Positions 9,301-12,974 of a stretch of 12,974 nucleotides of DNA are shown one piece after another. The position numbers were made by a program, and so were the translations under genes. Every line of letters begins with the position of its first letter. The first letter of the stretch is position 1. Source of the DNA: Sulfitobacter sp. (GTDB lineage: Bacteria; Pseudomonadota; Alphaproteobacteria; Rhodobacterales; Rhodobacteraceae); assembly GCA_024636405.1 (NCBI GenBank), contig JAGXHC010000168.1, positions 1 to 12,974 of the forward strand, written 5' to 3'. The notes under the pieces are model-generated. The model saw only the letters and a list, made by a program, of their open reading frames with translations, was not told where the DNA came from and made no database searches.

Positions 9301-12300
9301 CCATGTGCAGCGCGACAAGCGAGCTGGAACATGCGGTATCCACCGCCACCGCAGGCCCCTTCAAATCCAGCCAGTAGGACAGGCGTGCAGGCACCAAAGA
9401 TGCGGTATTGCCCCAGAACGCCTGACCCGGCGCACCCTCGCCCAGAACCTCGGCGTAATCGCCATGACTACACCCGGCAAAGACGCCGCAACGGCTGCCG
9501 ATGATGTCCGAGCCGCCGTGACCGGCGCTTTCCAGCGTCTTCCAGGCCTCTTCAAGGAACAGGCGTTGCTGGGGGTCCATGCAGGTGGCCTCGGCCCCCG
9601 AAATGCCGAAAAACGGCGCGTCAAACCGGTCTATCGCATCCAGAAAACTACCGTGATTGCCACCTGGTCCTGTGACGTTAAACCGGTCGGCTGGTTGGGT
9701 CAGATCGCGCCCGGCGACCAGATGTTCCCAAAGCGCCGCTAGGGTTTCAGAGCGGGCAAATCTACCGCTGGCACCGATGATCGCAATGGGTTCGCGCGCT
9801 GGATTCTGCGCCGCGACAGGGACAAGTTCGGCGACGGGAAGCGGCACAGTTGTGTGCTGTTCGGTCAGGTGCTGCACCAATTTGGCGACACTGGTGAAAT
9901 CGAACAGCGCCGTCTGATCCAGCGAAACCCCAAGCGCCTTGCGAAGACGATGCACGAATTCGGCACCCAGGATGGAATCAAGCCCATAGTCGGCAAAACT
10001 GAGATGGCGGTCAATCGCCCCCGGTGCGACGTAAAGCGTTTCGCCAAGCGCCTGAAGCACCGCAGCGCCGATCGCGTCATGCCCCACGGCATAGGGTCGG
10101 GTGGATTGCGCGACAACGTCGAGTCGGGTGATTTCAGGGAGCGCATCAGGCCTGGCTGGAAGCCGAACGGCAGGGGCACCCACGGCGCGGGCGACGATGA
10201 TTTGCTGGCCCAGCCCCATTTCCGCATCATCCGACCCGGCGATCCATTCAAACCCGGTATCCTCCAGCACGCGGCGCCAGCTGTCGGGGGAAAGGGATGG
10301 CGTGCCTTCGATCCGCAGCTCGGGGTCGGTAAAGCGCCACCAGCCCTCAAGCAGCCCGAACGTGACATGGGTGAACAGGCTTGCCGCGCTGGTTTCATTC
10401 AGCACCAGCATTCCGCCCGGTGCCATGGTTTCGCGTACCCGCGCCATGGTCTGGCGTATCTCCGCCGTGGCGTGCAGCACGTTGGCGGCGATCACGACAT
10501 CATGGGCACCCGGCGCGATATCCTGCCCCGCCAACGGCTCTTCGACATTGAACAATGCGGTTTTCAACTTTGGCACGCGGCCCCGATAGGACCGTTCGGC
10601 ATGGATCAGAAAGGCGCGCGATACGTCGGAATAAACATAGGAGGCAATCTGGCCGGTGTGGGTGGACAATGCATCGAACACCGGCTCGCTGGTGCCGCCG
10701 GTGCCAGCACCGATTTCGAGAAGCCGCAGCGGGCTATCGCTGCGTGCCACGATTTCGCCGACAATCGCGGCGGCCGTGCGGCTGAACCGCGCGGCAACGG
10801 CATTCTGCTTGTACACGGCTTCAACCAACGACTGACGCCCCTCGGGGAACAGAACGCTGGTGGCAGCGATCCGCCCTGTCAGGATGTCCGGCAATGCGCG
10901 CAACGCCGCCTCGGCCAGATCCATCTGCGCTGCGGTTTGCCCGGATGCACGGTGGGCGCTCCAACGCCCCCACGCCGCCTGTGTCGATGTCGCGCCTGGA
11001 CCGGAGTGCGCCTGCAACAGCGCACGCGCGGCCCTGGCCCAGCGGACGAAGGGGGCGGCAATCTCACGGTCGGGCAAATTGGCAAGGAGCGCCGACAGGA
11101 CGTCGGCGATACACTGTTCCAACGCGTCCGCCTGCGCAGTCAGCGTGGCGTCGCCTTGACGCTGCTCCAGCAATGCGCGCAGGGAGTCGCCAATTCCGGA
11201 ACGTGTCGAAGGGAGCCAGAACGTTTGGCGATCAAACGGATAGGTGGGCAGCGAAACGATCCGCCCCGGCCTGCCGTCACGCAGCGGCGCCCAATCCACG
11301 GACTTGTCCGAAACCCACCGATGCAGGGCTTTATGCAGCGCGTCTTCATGCGCCACGTCCGTGCCGCTCAGGATGACACCCTGCGTTGACCGCCCCGATA
11401 GCCAATCGTCGAGCGCTTGGGCAAGCTGTGCGGTATCATCGGCGACGATGCCAACGCGCGCCCCCATTGCTTCGCGCCCGATGTGCAGCGTGTGCGCGAT
11501 GTCTTGCAGGCTTGGGCCCGATACGCCGGGACCGTCCAGCATCGCCGCAAGACCCAAAGGTGTCTGCGCCTCGGCAATCTCTGCACGGCTCGGGCGTCGG
11601 CCGGTGATCCGTTCGATCCAACCCGCAAGCGCCGTGAGCTGTGCCACGTCCAGCCCAAGGGCATCGAAGCGCTCCTCGGGATCGATATCGTCCTCTGCGA
11701 CGTCAAGCAGGTTGGCCAGCGCGGCGCAGATTGCAGTGCCGGTAATGGACTGTACGTGCGACGCATCGCCCTGAGTCCGCAAAAACGCCAAAAGCTGCTG
11801 CGCTTGATCACGCAGCCGTGCATCGTCCATGGCCGACAACATGATGGCTTCGGGCCCGGCGGCGGCGGGCACGGCGGCGGCGGGCACGGCCTGTGGCTCG
11901 GTCCATTCCTCGATCACAACATGGGCGTTTGCCCCGCCTGCCCCGAAAGAGGAAACGCCCGCAACGCGTGGCCTGTCTGCGGGCCATGGTCCGAGTTCAC
12001 GTTGCAGCGTGAACGGCGATGCCTCAAGATCAAGGTTGGGGTTAAGGCGCCCCGCATGAAGGGTGGGAACAAGCGTGGCATGCTTCATTTGCAACACCAC
12101 TTTGGTCACACCGGCAATTCCCGCTGCCGCCTCAAGATGGCCAATTCCCGACTTGACCGACCCCAATGCGCAGCTGCCCCGCGCGACAGCGTCCAAGTTG
12201 AATGCATCGCGCAAGCCGTCCAGTTCGATCGGATCACCCAGATCGGTGCCTGTTCCGTGCGCTTCGATATATCCCACGGCATCAGCCGGTAAGCCCGCAT

Positions 12301-12974
12301 TCGCCAGCGCCGCGCGGATCACATCGCGCTGCGCGGCTGGGTTCGGGACGGTATAGCCATGGGTTCGACCGCCGTGGTTGACGGCGCTGCCCCGGATCAC
12401 CGCATGGATCCTGTCGCCATCAGCGCGCGCCTTCGACAGCGGTTTCAGTACGAGACAACCAACCCCCTCGCCCGGAACGAATCCGTCGGCGCCCATGCCA
12501 AATGCAGCGCAGCGACCCGTCGGGCTGAGCATATGCGCCGCGCTCAGCTCGGTATAATTGGAGGGATGCAGATAAAGGTTAACGCCGCCGACAAACGCCA
12601 TGGCGCAGGTGTCCCGGCGCAACTGCGCGCAGGCAATATCAATCGCCACCAGCGACGAGGAACACATCGTGTCAATTGGCATACTCGGACCTGCAAGGCC
12701 CAGAATATGTGACACCCGGTTGGCAATGCTCGCAAACGACGTCCCCGGACGCACCAGCGCCCCGCCCTGACCATGGAACGGGCCATGCAGCGCGAATCCA
12801 GTTTTCGTGACGCCGACAAACACTCCGACGCGCGCGCCGCCATGTTCGGTGCCCGCCAGTTTTCCAAGCCGTTGGCGGGTATATCCTGCGTCCTCCATCG
12901 CGTGCCAGGCCGCCATAAGAAACAGCCGCTCCTGCGGATCCATCGCCGCCGCCTCGCGCGGAGAAAGACGAAAG
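3359..12974 (-). CDS. Trans-AT polyketide synthase, 3 modules, 5' end outside window
   Basis: This is a multidomain PKS protein extending an acyl chain held on carrier domains with malonyl units supplied by a separate acyltransferase. The frame is open to the right edge, where it encodes the KS motif FRLSPREAAAMDPQ, so the true start lies upstream; 3204 residues are visible. Numbering from the first full codon, the order is KS1 (1-357), ACP-like insert (411-482) within the post-KS linker, C-methyltransferase (about 595-930), ACP1 (964-1039), KS2 (1061-1470), linker, degenerate crotonase (1685-1850), ECH2-type crotonase (1878-2132), ACP2 (2147-2222), ACP3 (2239-2314), KS3 (2345-2763), linker, and degenerate DH (2948-3195). 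No AT, KR, ER or thioesterase domain is present. The stop overlaps the start of the monooxygenase gene by ATGA. The protein ends in mid-module, after a pseudo-DH and without an ACP, so the module must be completed by the next PKS protein. Confidence 0.96.
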   Translation of the reverse strand, partial: FRLSPREAAAMDPQERLFLMAAWHAMEDAGYTRQRLGKLAGTEHGGARVGVFVGVTKTGFALHGPFHGQGGALVRPGTSFASIANRVSHILGLAGPSMPIDTMCSSSLVAIDIACAQLRRDTCAMAFVGGVNLYLHPSNYTELSAAHMLSPTGRCAAFGMGADGFVPGEGVGCLVLKPLSKARADGDRIHAVIRGSAVNHGGRTHGYTVPNPAAQRDVIRAALANAGLPADAVGYIEAHGTGTDLGDPIELDGLRDAFNLDAVARGSCALGSVKSGIGHLEAAAGIAGVTKVVLQMKHATLVPTLHAGRLNPNLDLEASPFTLQRELGPWPADRPRVAGVSSFGAGGANAHVVIEEWTEPQAVPAAAVPAAAGPEAIMLSAMDDARLRDQAQQLLAFLRTQGDASHVQSITGTAICAALANLLDVAEDDIDPEERFDALGLDVAQLTALAGWIERITGRRPSRAEIAEAQTPLGLAAMLDGPGVSGPSLQDIAHTLHIGREAMGARVGIVADDTAQLAQALDDWLSGRSTQGVILSGTDVAHEDALHKALHRWVSDKSVDWAPLRDGRPGRIVSLPTYPFDRQTFWLPSTRSGIGDSLRALLEQRQGDATLTAQADALEQCIADVLSALLANLPDREIAAPFVRWARAARALLQAHSGPGATSTQAAWGRWSAHRASGQTAAQMDLAEAALRALPDILTGRIAATSVLFPEGRQSLVEAVYKQNAVAARFSRTAAAIVGEIVARSDSPLRLLEIGAGTGGTSEPVFDALSTHTGQIASYVYSDVSRAFLIHAERSYRGRVPKLKTALFNVEEPLAGQDIAPGAHDVVIAANVLHATAEIRQTMARVRETMAPGGMLVLNETSAASLFTHVTFGLLEGWWRFTDPELRIEGTPSLSPDSWRRVLEDTGFEWIAGSDDAEMGLGQQIIVARAVGAPAVRLPARPDALPEITRLDVVAQSTRPYAVGHDAIGAAVLQALGETLYVAPGAIDRHLSFADYGLDSILGAEFVHRLRKALGVSLDQTALFDFTSVAKLVQHLTEQHTTVPLPVAELVPVAAQNPAREPIAIIGASGRFARSETLAALWEHLVAGRDLTQPADRFNVTGPGGNHGSFLDAIDRFDAPFFGISGAEATCMDPQQRLFLEEAWKTLESAGHGGSDIIGSRCGVFAGCSHGDYAEVLGEGAPGQAFWGNTASLVPARLSYWLDLKGPAVAVDTACSSSLVALHMACQSLRAGECDMAIAGGVFVQSTARFFQSANAAGMLSSSGRCAAFGAGADGIVPGEAVGAVLLRPLSVALAAGDTILAVVAGSGIGQDGATNGITAPSAMAQERLIRQVMEDFAIDPDSIDWIEAHGTGTPLGDPIEYAALARVFAGRAPQRPLHLGSIKSNIGHATTAAGITGLCKILECLRNQVIAPTLHIAGGNPAIDFTTAPLRPVTQALPWPVQAGQLRRAGLSSFGFSGTNAHAVIQEAPATTLLQRDDTPQLILLSARSAEALRLQARALSNHLTAEPELALSDVAFTLLIGRRHLAHRLAFVAEDCASAAGSLLAWSDGAGTAVASAEVVPEDSVSPPTMAEGADRIAWLNGWAQVFLTGGVPDVGGLFRAQHRRVPLPTTPLADRRYWGGAGMSQPTPTSALPEVQAEVPSGRVRLVDPKKASGMAQRTADTKAVKVTLAPVLGTASPPTGTIHRAEDRNGVRLLNLTGPWGIALMDALRDELAVAGANEDLRTVVLWCENDLSEGQAGDIESVAECGLPVILAAPAGVSGGQAGLAMLADFLILGEGAALHDIPAPSTPLAQRLYAARSPLDSSEMPGVRRVPTAQVKDAALTLADEIAEAPRAALVLLKRHMRHSAPLTAGDLPPPALPPFADPHAPAGTAQTVHLESQVVELTLEDSGVAVLRMVERAGRNMFTPALMDGLEKAFAALAGLQQAKVVVLTGHDSYFACGGTADGLADLQQGGSRFTDRRIYSLPLDCPLPVIGAIQGHGIGAGWSLGMFCDHAVLAAEAVFHSNYLWFGFTPGAGATMIFPHRLGDDLGREVLFSAREYRGRDIGTRAPGVTVKPARAVLEHALGMARTLAREDKADLMARKAATAAPLRIRLNEVLTRELAMHDETFVGNDRVRARLIERFGDSPTMKLSPSANAPAPDTTNLRDTVIASLAKDLMIEPGDIRDGDTFLDLGLDSILAVTWVRSLNACFGVDLPATVVYGHPTVGALTAHIATLVRDDVPPPAPPATPNANTSDLRDTVIASLAKDLMIEPGDIRDGDTFLDLGLDSILAVTWVRSLNACFGVDLSATVVYGHPTVGALVAHLWSLHPSSAPDPPPEPTPAPAVPAQAKPDASTDGAMDIAIIGASGRFPKASTLDEYWVNIATGRDCISEIPPSRWSIEDHYDPDPQAPNRTYCKWMGALDDVDEFDARFFNMLPREAELTDPQQRLFLQSAWHAIEDAAIDPAALAGGKVGVFAASGPSGYENLISERNSYSLLGSSGSILAARISYLLDLRGPSISVDAACSSSLVAIVQACEALIAGTCDMALAGGVSVMVGPKMFIDTAKVGMLSPDGRCHSFDAGANGFVPGEGVGVVMLKPLAQARRNGDPIHAVIKGWGVNQDGRTNGITAPNPVAQTALMRDVHTRFGIDPASIGLVECHGTGTPLGDPIEVEGLRDAFHGVGPNHRCAIGSVKSNVGHLLAAAGIAGTMKAMLALEHRQIPPSIQFKVPNPHIPFAETPFEVARDLQDWTGPTARRVAVSAFGFSGTNAHLVLEEVTRPATQPGERPEIFVLSARNGDRLRAYAARMERFIAAHPELDCGALAHTLQTGRAAMDERVAFVFSTRAELLGKLASVAAGVALAGVHHTSQSASPFADDEDTRALMAAWLRAGDAARLDKVAALWAAKVNVAWRDSAAARLHVPGYPFETTSYWMSPDVVEAPPLNAPATLGRAPEFAEIGRMTRRISNDDTFVSPSGTGGPFAGLFLPEMARRALEQLSDEPVHELHDLIWGRPVVMAEGPRDFTVVALADDTGLLYRIETGAAGSAPCQLGAGVRGSIDKGAREQLDLGGPLPGDDLRDAFRLFDVGGASASMTGVRIGAVNRDGDHLFARLENVASGGRLFCPMVLETVWRLLGFFANGCAPENCAPQLPVQTRRMAAFAAPGEGAVVRIARAAQDPSAFDVVLFDRAGAEVLCLEQVGIAPSEQCRDIFMDEETLT
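3372..3376 (-). promoter_or_regulatory. Ribosome binding site of the monooxygenase gene
   Basis: GAGGA on the minus strand, 9 bases before the ATG at 3362 and inside the final codons of the upstream PKS gene. Together with the ATGA overlap it supports coupled translation and decides the start against the ATG at 3398. Confidence 0.65.
3390..4130 (-). other. Degenerate dehydratase-like domain at the C-terminus
   Basis: The last 250 residues resemble a PKS dehydratase double hotdog but lack its catalytic residues. LPEMARRALEQLSDEP followed by HDLIWGRPVVM matches the DH stretch after the active-site His, yet no HxxxGxxxxP motif precedes it; that segment is replaced by FVSPSGTGGPFAGLF. In the second hotdog, CPMVLETVWRLLGFF stands where DH domains have HPxxLDxxxQ, so the catalytic Asp and Gln positions read Glu and Arg. 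It is probably inactive. Placed at the end of a protein that stops in mid-module, it may be a docking or recruitment platform for ACP4 or for the monooxygenase encoded next; this is inference. Confidence 0.75.
4205..4685 (-). other. Post-KS linker of module 3
   Basis: Linker after KS3 with EIFVLSARNGDRLRAYAARM, GALAHTLQTGRAAMDERV and the closing RLHVPGYPFETTSYW near 4255-4212. This is the canonical trans-AT form, with no acyltransferase following. Confidence 0.85.
4685..5941 (-). other. KS3 domain
   Basis: Complete ketosynthase starting at MDIAIIGASGRFP. Catalytic residues are Cys in VDAACSSSL (5443-5441), His in ECHGTGTPLGDP (5038-5036) and His in NVGHLLAAAG (4921-4919), spaced 135 and 174 residues from the Cys. 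It should be able to condense. It accepts the chain from ACP3 and, since its own protein has no downstream ACP, must work with an ACP on another protein, most simply ACP4 at the N-terminus of the next PKS gene. Confidence 0.95.
6035..6260 (-). other. ACP3, second of tandem beta-branching ACPs
   Basis: Second carrier domain of the pair, with Ser at codon 6154-6152 and the flag Trp at 6135-6133. Across the duplicated core its protein differs from ACP2 by Pro to Ser in VDLPAT and in a few residues at the very end. It is followed by a Pro/Ala-rich spacer leading to KS3. Confidence 0.93.
6056..6526 (-). repeat. 195-base direct repeat coding for the twin ACPs
   Basis: Positions 6056-6250 and 6332-6526 align without gaps at an offset of 276 bases (92 codons). 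By hand count they differ at 10 of 195 positions, about 95% identity. Identity is uneven: 6189-6250 matches 6465-6526 perfectly over 62 bases, while 6 of the 10 differences lie within 6065-6087. The repeat stops sharply at both ends of the ACP coding region. Synonymous sites are nearly unchanged, which points to recent duplication or continuing gene conversion rather than protein-level selection alone. Confidence 0.95.
6310..6535 (-). other. ACP2, first of tandem beta-branching ACPs
   Basis: Carrier domain with the attachment Ser in DLGLDSILAVTW (codon 6430-6428). A Trp lies six residues after the Ser (codon 6411-6409), the flag described for ACPs that recruit the HMG-synthase cassette. It is nearly identical to ACP3, 92 codons downstream. 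A Pro/Ala-rich spacer (PPPAPPATP) separates the two. Confidence 0.93.
6580..7340 (-). other. ECH2-type crotonase domain (beta-branching decarboxylase)
   Basis: Complete enoyl-CoA hydratase-like domain of the PksI/CurF-ECH2 kind, which decarboxylates the glutaconyl-ACP intermediate in HMG-synthase beta-branching to leave a methyl or exomethylene branch. Family motifs are intact: FACGGTADGL (first oxyanion segment), SLPLDCPLPVIGAIQGHGIG with GAGWSLGMFCD (second oxyanion segment), then FGFTPGAGATMIFP and SAREYRGRDI. The order KS-ECH-ACP-ACP is a recognised beta-branching module layout in trans-AT PKSs. Other members of the cassette (HMG synthase, donor ACP, decarboxylating KS, ECH1) are not in this window and would act in trans. 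Confidence 0.85.
7425..7920 (-). other. Degenerate crotonase-like domain upstream of ECH2
   Basis: About 165 residues directly before the ECH2-type domain show a weak crotonase pattern. There is a strand plus helix (RLLNLTGPWGIALMDALRDEL), a beta strand TVVLW, then CGLPVILAAPAGVSGGQAGLAM, matching the crotonase second oxyanion segment, followed by ADFLILGEGAAL and a helix ending LLKRHMRHS. The first oxyanion segment (FACGG in the downstream copy) is replaced by an unrelated CENDLSEGQ stretch, and much of the middle is missing. It is probably inactive and structural. A diverged ECH1-like function cannot be excluded from sequence reading alone. Confidence 0.6.
8105..8564 (-). other. Post-KS linker of module 2
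   Basis: Linker after KS2 with LILLSARSAEALRLQA, then LSDVAFTLLIGRRHL, and closing with RVPLPTTPLADRRYW near 8148-8112. It occupies the place where a cis acyltransferase would lie, supporting the trans-AT assignment. The closing motif is degenerate (TPLADRRYW in place of YPFxxxxYW). Unlike the KS1 linker, it has no ACP-like insert. Confidence 0.8.
8564..9793 (-). other. KS2 domain
   Basis: Complete ketosynthase starting at EPIAIIGASGRF. Catalytic residues are Cys in DTACSSSL (9331-9329), His in EAHGTGTPLGDP (8926-8924) and His in NIGHATTAAG (8809-8807), with Cys-His spacings of 135 and 174. The domain is followed by the post-KS linker and the crotonase pair, so it builds the beta-ketoacyl chain that would be beta-branched. 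The stretch before the FLDAIDRFDAPFF motif is somewhat shorter than in KS3. Confidence 0.95.
9860..10085 (-). other. ACP1 acyl carrier domain
   Basis: Carrier domain of the methylating module. The phosphopantetheine attachment Ser is in DYGLDSILGAEF (codon 9976-9974). Six residues after the Ser, where ACP2 and ACP3 have Trp, this domain has Phe, so it lacks the beta-branching flag. It sits between the C-methyltransferase and KS2, so it hands the alpha-methylated chain to KS2. Confidence 0.93.
10185..11190 (-). other. C-methyltransferase domain (alpha-methylation)
   Basis: SAM-dependent methyltransferase placed between the linker and ACP1, the usual place for trans-AT C-methyltransferases, which methylate the alpha carbon of the ACP-bound beta-ketoacyl chain. 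The SAM-binding glycine motif LLEIGAGTGGTSE is at about 10727-10686. It is followed by YVYSDVSRAFL, the family motif VVIAANVLHAT with the expected catalytic His, then LNETS and FGLLEGWWRFTDPELR, all hallmarks of PKS C-methyltransferases. No key motif appears lost, so it is probably active. An O-methyltransferase role is less likely given the NVLHAT and GLLEGWWRF signatures. Confidence 0.9.
11530..11742 (-). other. Degenerate ACP-like insert without phosphopantetheine Ser
   Basis: About 70 residues between KS1 and its post-KS linker resemble a carrier protein. They read like a helix-1 region, then DIDPEERFDALGLD and a helix-2-like stretch, ending with TPLGLAAML as in ACP helix 4. In a working ACP the motif would be GLDS; here it is GLDVAQ, with Val at codon 11648-11646 in place of the modified Ser, so the domain cannot carry an acyl chain. 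Just before it lies PEAIMLSAMDDARLRDQA and just after it LQDIAHTLHIGREAM, which are normally close together in one linker fold, so the ACP-like unit is nested inside the linker. It may have a structural or docking role; that is inference. Confidence 0.75.
11858..11887 (-). repeat. Two perfect 15-base tandem copies coding for VPAAA
   Basis: Positions 11858-11872 and 11873-11887 are identical 15-base units, in frame, coding for Val-Pro-Ala-Ala-Ala twice. They form part of the flexible spacer directly after KS1. The unit is short and in frame, so it probably arose by slippage and only alters spacer length. Confidence 0.85.
11905..12974 (-). other. KS1 domain (N-terminus cut by window edge)
   Basis: Ketosynthase that condenses the incoming acyl chain with an ACP-bound malonyl unit. 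The catalytic triad is intact: Cys in DTMCSSSL (codon 12664-12662), His in EAHGTGTDLGDP (12259-12257) and His in GIGHLEAAAG (12139-12137). The Cys-His spacings of 135 and 175 residues are normal for PKS KS domains, so it should be able to elongate. The phrase NHGGRTHGYTVPNP is typical of trans-AT KS domains. The first part of the domain lies beyond the right edge. Confidence 0.95.

Larger units (their letters stand above)
11213..11905 (-). other. Post-KS linker domain of module 1
   Basis: The region after KS1 carries the two signatures of the trans-AT KS-flanking (RhiE-like) linker: DIAHTLHIGREAMGARVG near 11510-11455 and the closing SLPTYPFDRQTFW near 11255-11218. In cis-AT synthases an acyltransferase would follow here; none does. 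The linker is interrupted by the degenerate ACP-like unit at 11742-11530 and begins with an Ala/Pro spacer encoded by a 15-base tandem repeat. Confidence 0.85.

Noticed and set aside
9854..11389. Long plus-strand open frame (511 codons) antisense to ACP1, methyltransferase and linker
   Set aside because: The minus strand carries clear methyltransferase and ACP motifs; the plus-strand translation is Arg/His-rich and unlike any family I recognise.
11858..11887. The 15-base tandem repeat as a regulatory or recombination site
   Set aside because: It is in frame, codes for an Ala/Pro spacer between domains, and has only two units.
11213..11905. Possible acyltransferase or truncated AT after KS1
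   Set aside because: No GHSxG-like active site or AT motifs are present; the region is linker plus an ACP-like insert. The same absence holds after KS2 and KS3.
12941..12943. ATG at 12943 as the start of the large PKS
   Set aside because: The codons before it continue the KS motif FRLSPREAAAMDPQ to the window edge, so this is an internal methionine.

Overview
This window is the interior of a modular trans-acyltransferase (trans-AT) polyketide synthase (PKS) gene cluster. It is GC-rich (about 60-65% by eye) and every base of the minus strand is coding. Four ketosynthase (KS) domains are visible and none is followed by an acyltransferase; each has the long post-KS linker ending in a YPF-type motif that is usual in trans-AT systems. 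The sequence looks proteobacterial, perhaps alphaproteobacterial, but that is only an impression from composition and protein style.

Layout, read on the minus strand from right to left. (1) A large PKS gene enters at the right edge (12974) and ends at 3359. Its visible domains are KS1 (N-terminus cut off), a degenerate ACP-like insert, post-KS linker, C-methyltransferase, ACP1; then KS2, linker, degenerate crotonase-like domain, complete ECH2-type crotonase, ACP2, ACP3; then KS3, linker, degenerate dehydratase-like domain, stop. (2) A 444-residue flavin-dependent monooxygenase (FMO) gene (3362-2028). (3) A second PKS gene that starts at 2031 with ACP4, then KS4, and runs off the left edge. 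Both gene junctions are 4-base ATGA overlaps, so the three genes form one translationally coupled unit. No intergenic DNA, RNA gene, insertion sequence or terminator was seen.

Biosynthetic reading. Module 1 would extend and alpha-methylate, with no ketoreductase (KR) in view. Module 2 looks like a beta-branching module: it has an in-line ECH2-like domain and a nearly identical tandem ACP pair carrying the Ser-to-Trp (+6) flag of beta-branching ACPs. An HMG synthase cassette acting in trans is therefore expected elsewhere in the cluster. Module 3 is split across two proteins (KS3 plus pseudo-DH on one, ACP4 on the next), and the FMO gene lies in the split. The module has no KR or working DH, so it should present a beta-ketoacyl-ACP, the kind of substrate into which OocK-type oxygenases insert oxygen. 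The best hypothesis is an assembly line that makes a methylated, beta-branched beta-keto chain and then inserts oxygen into the chain at the protein junction. The product is unknown.
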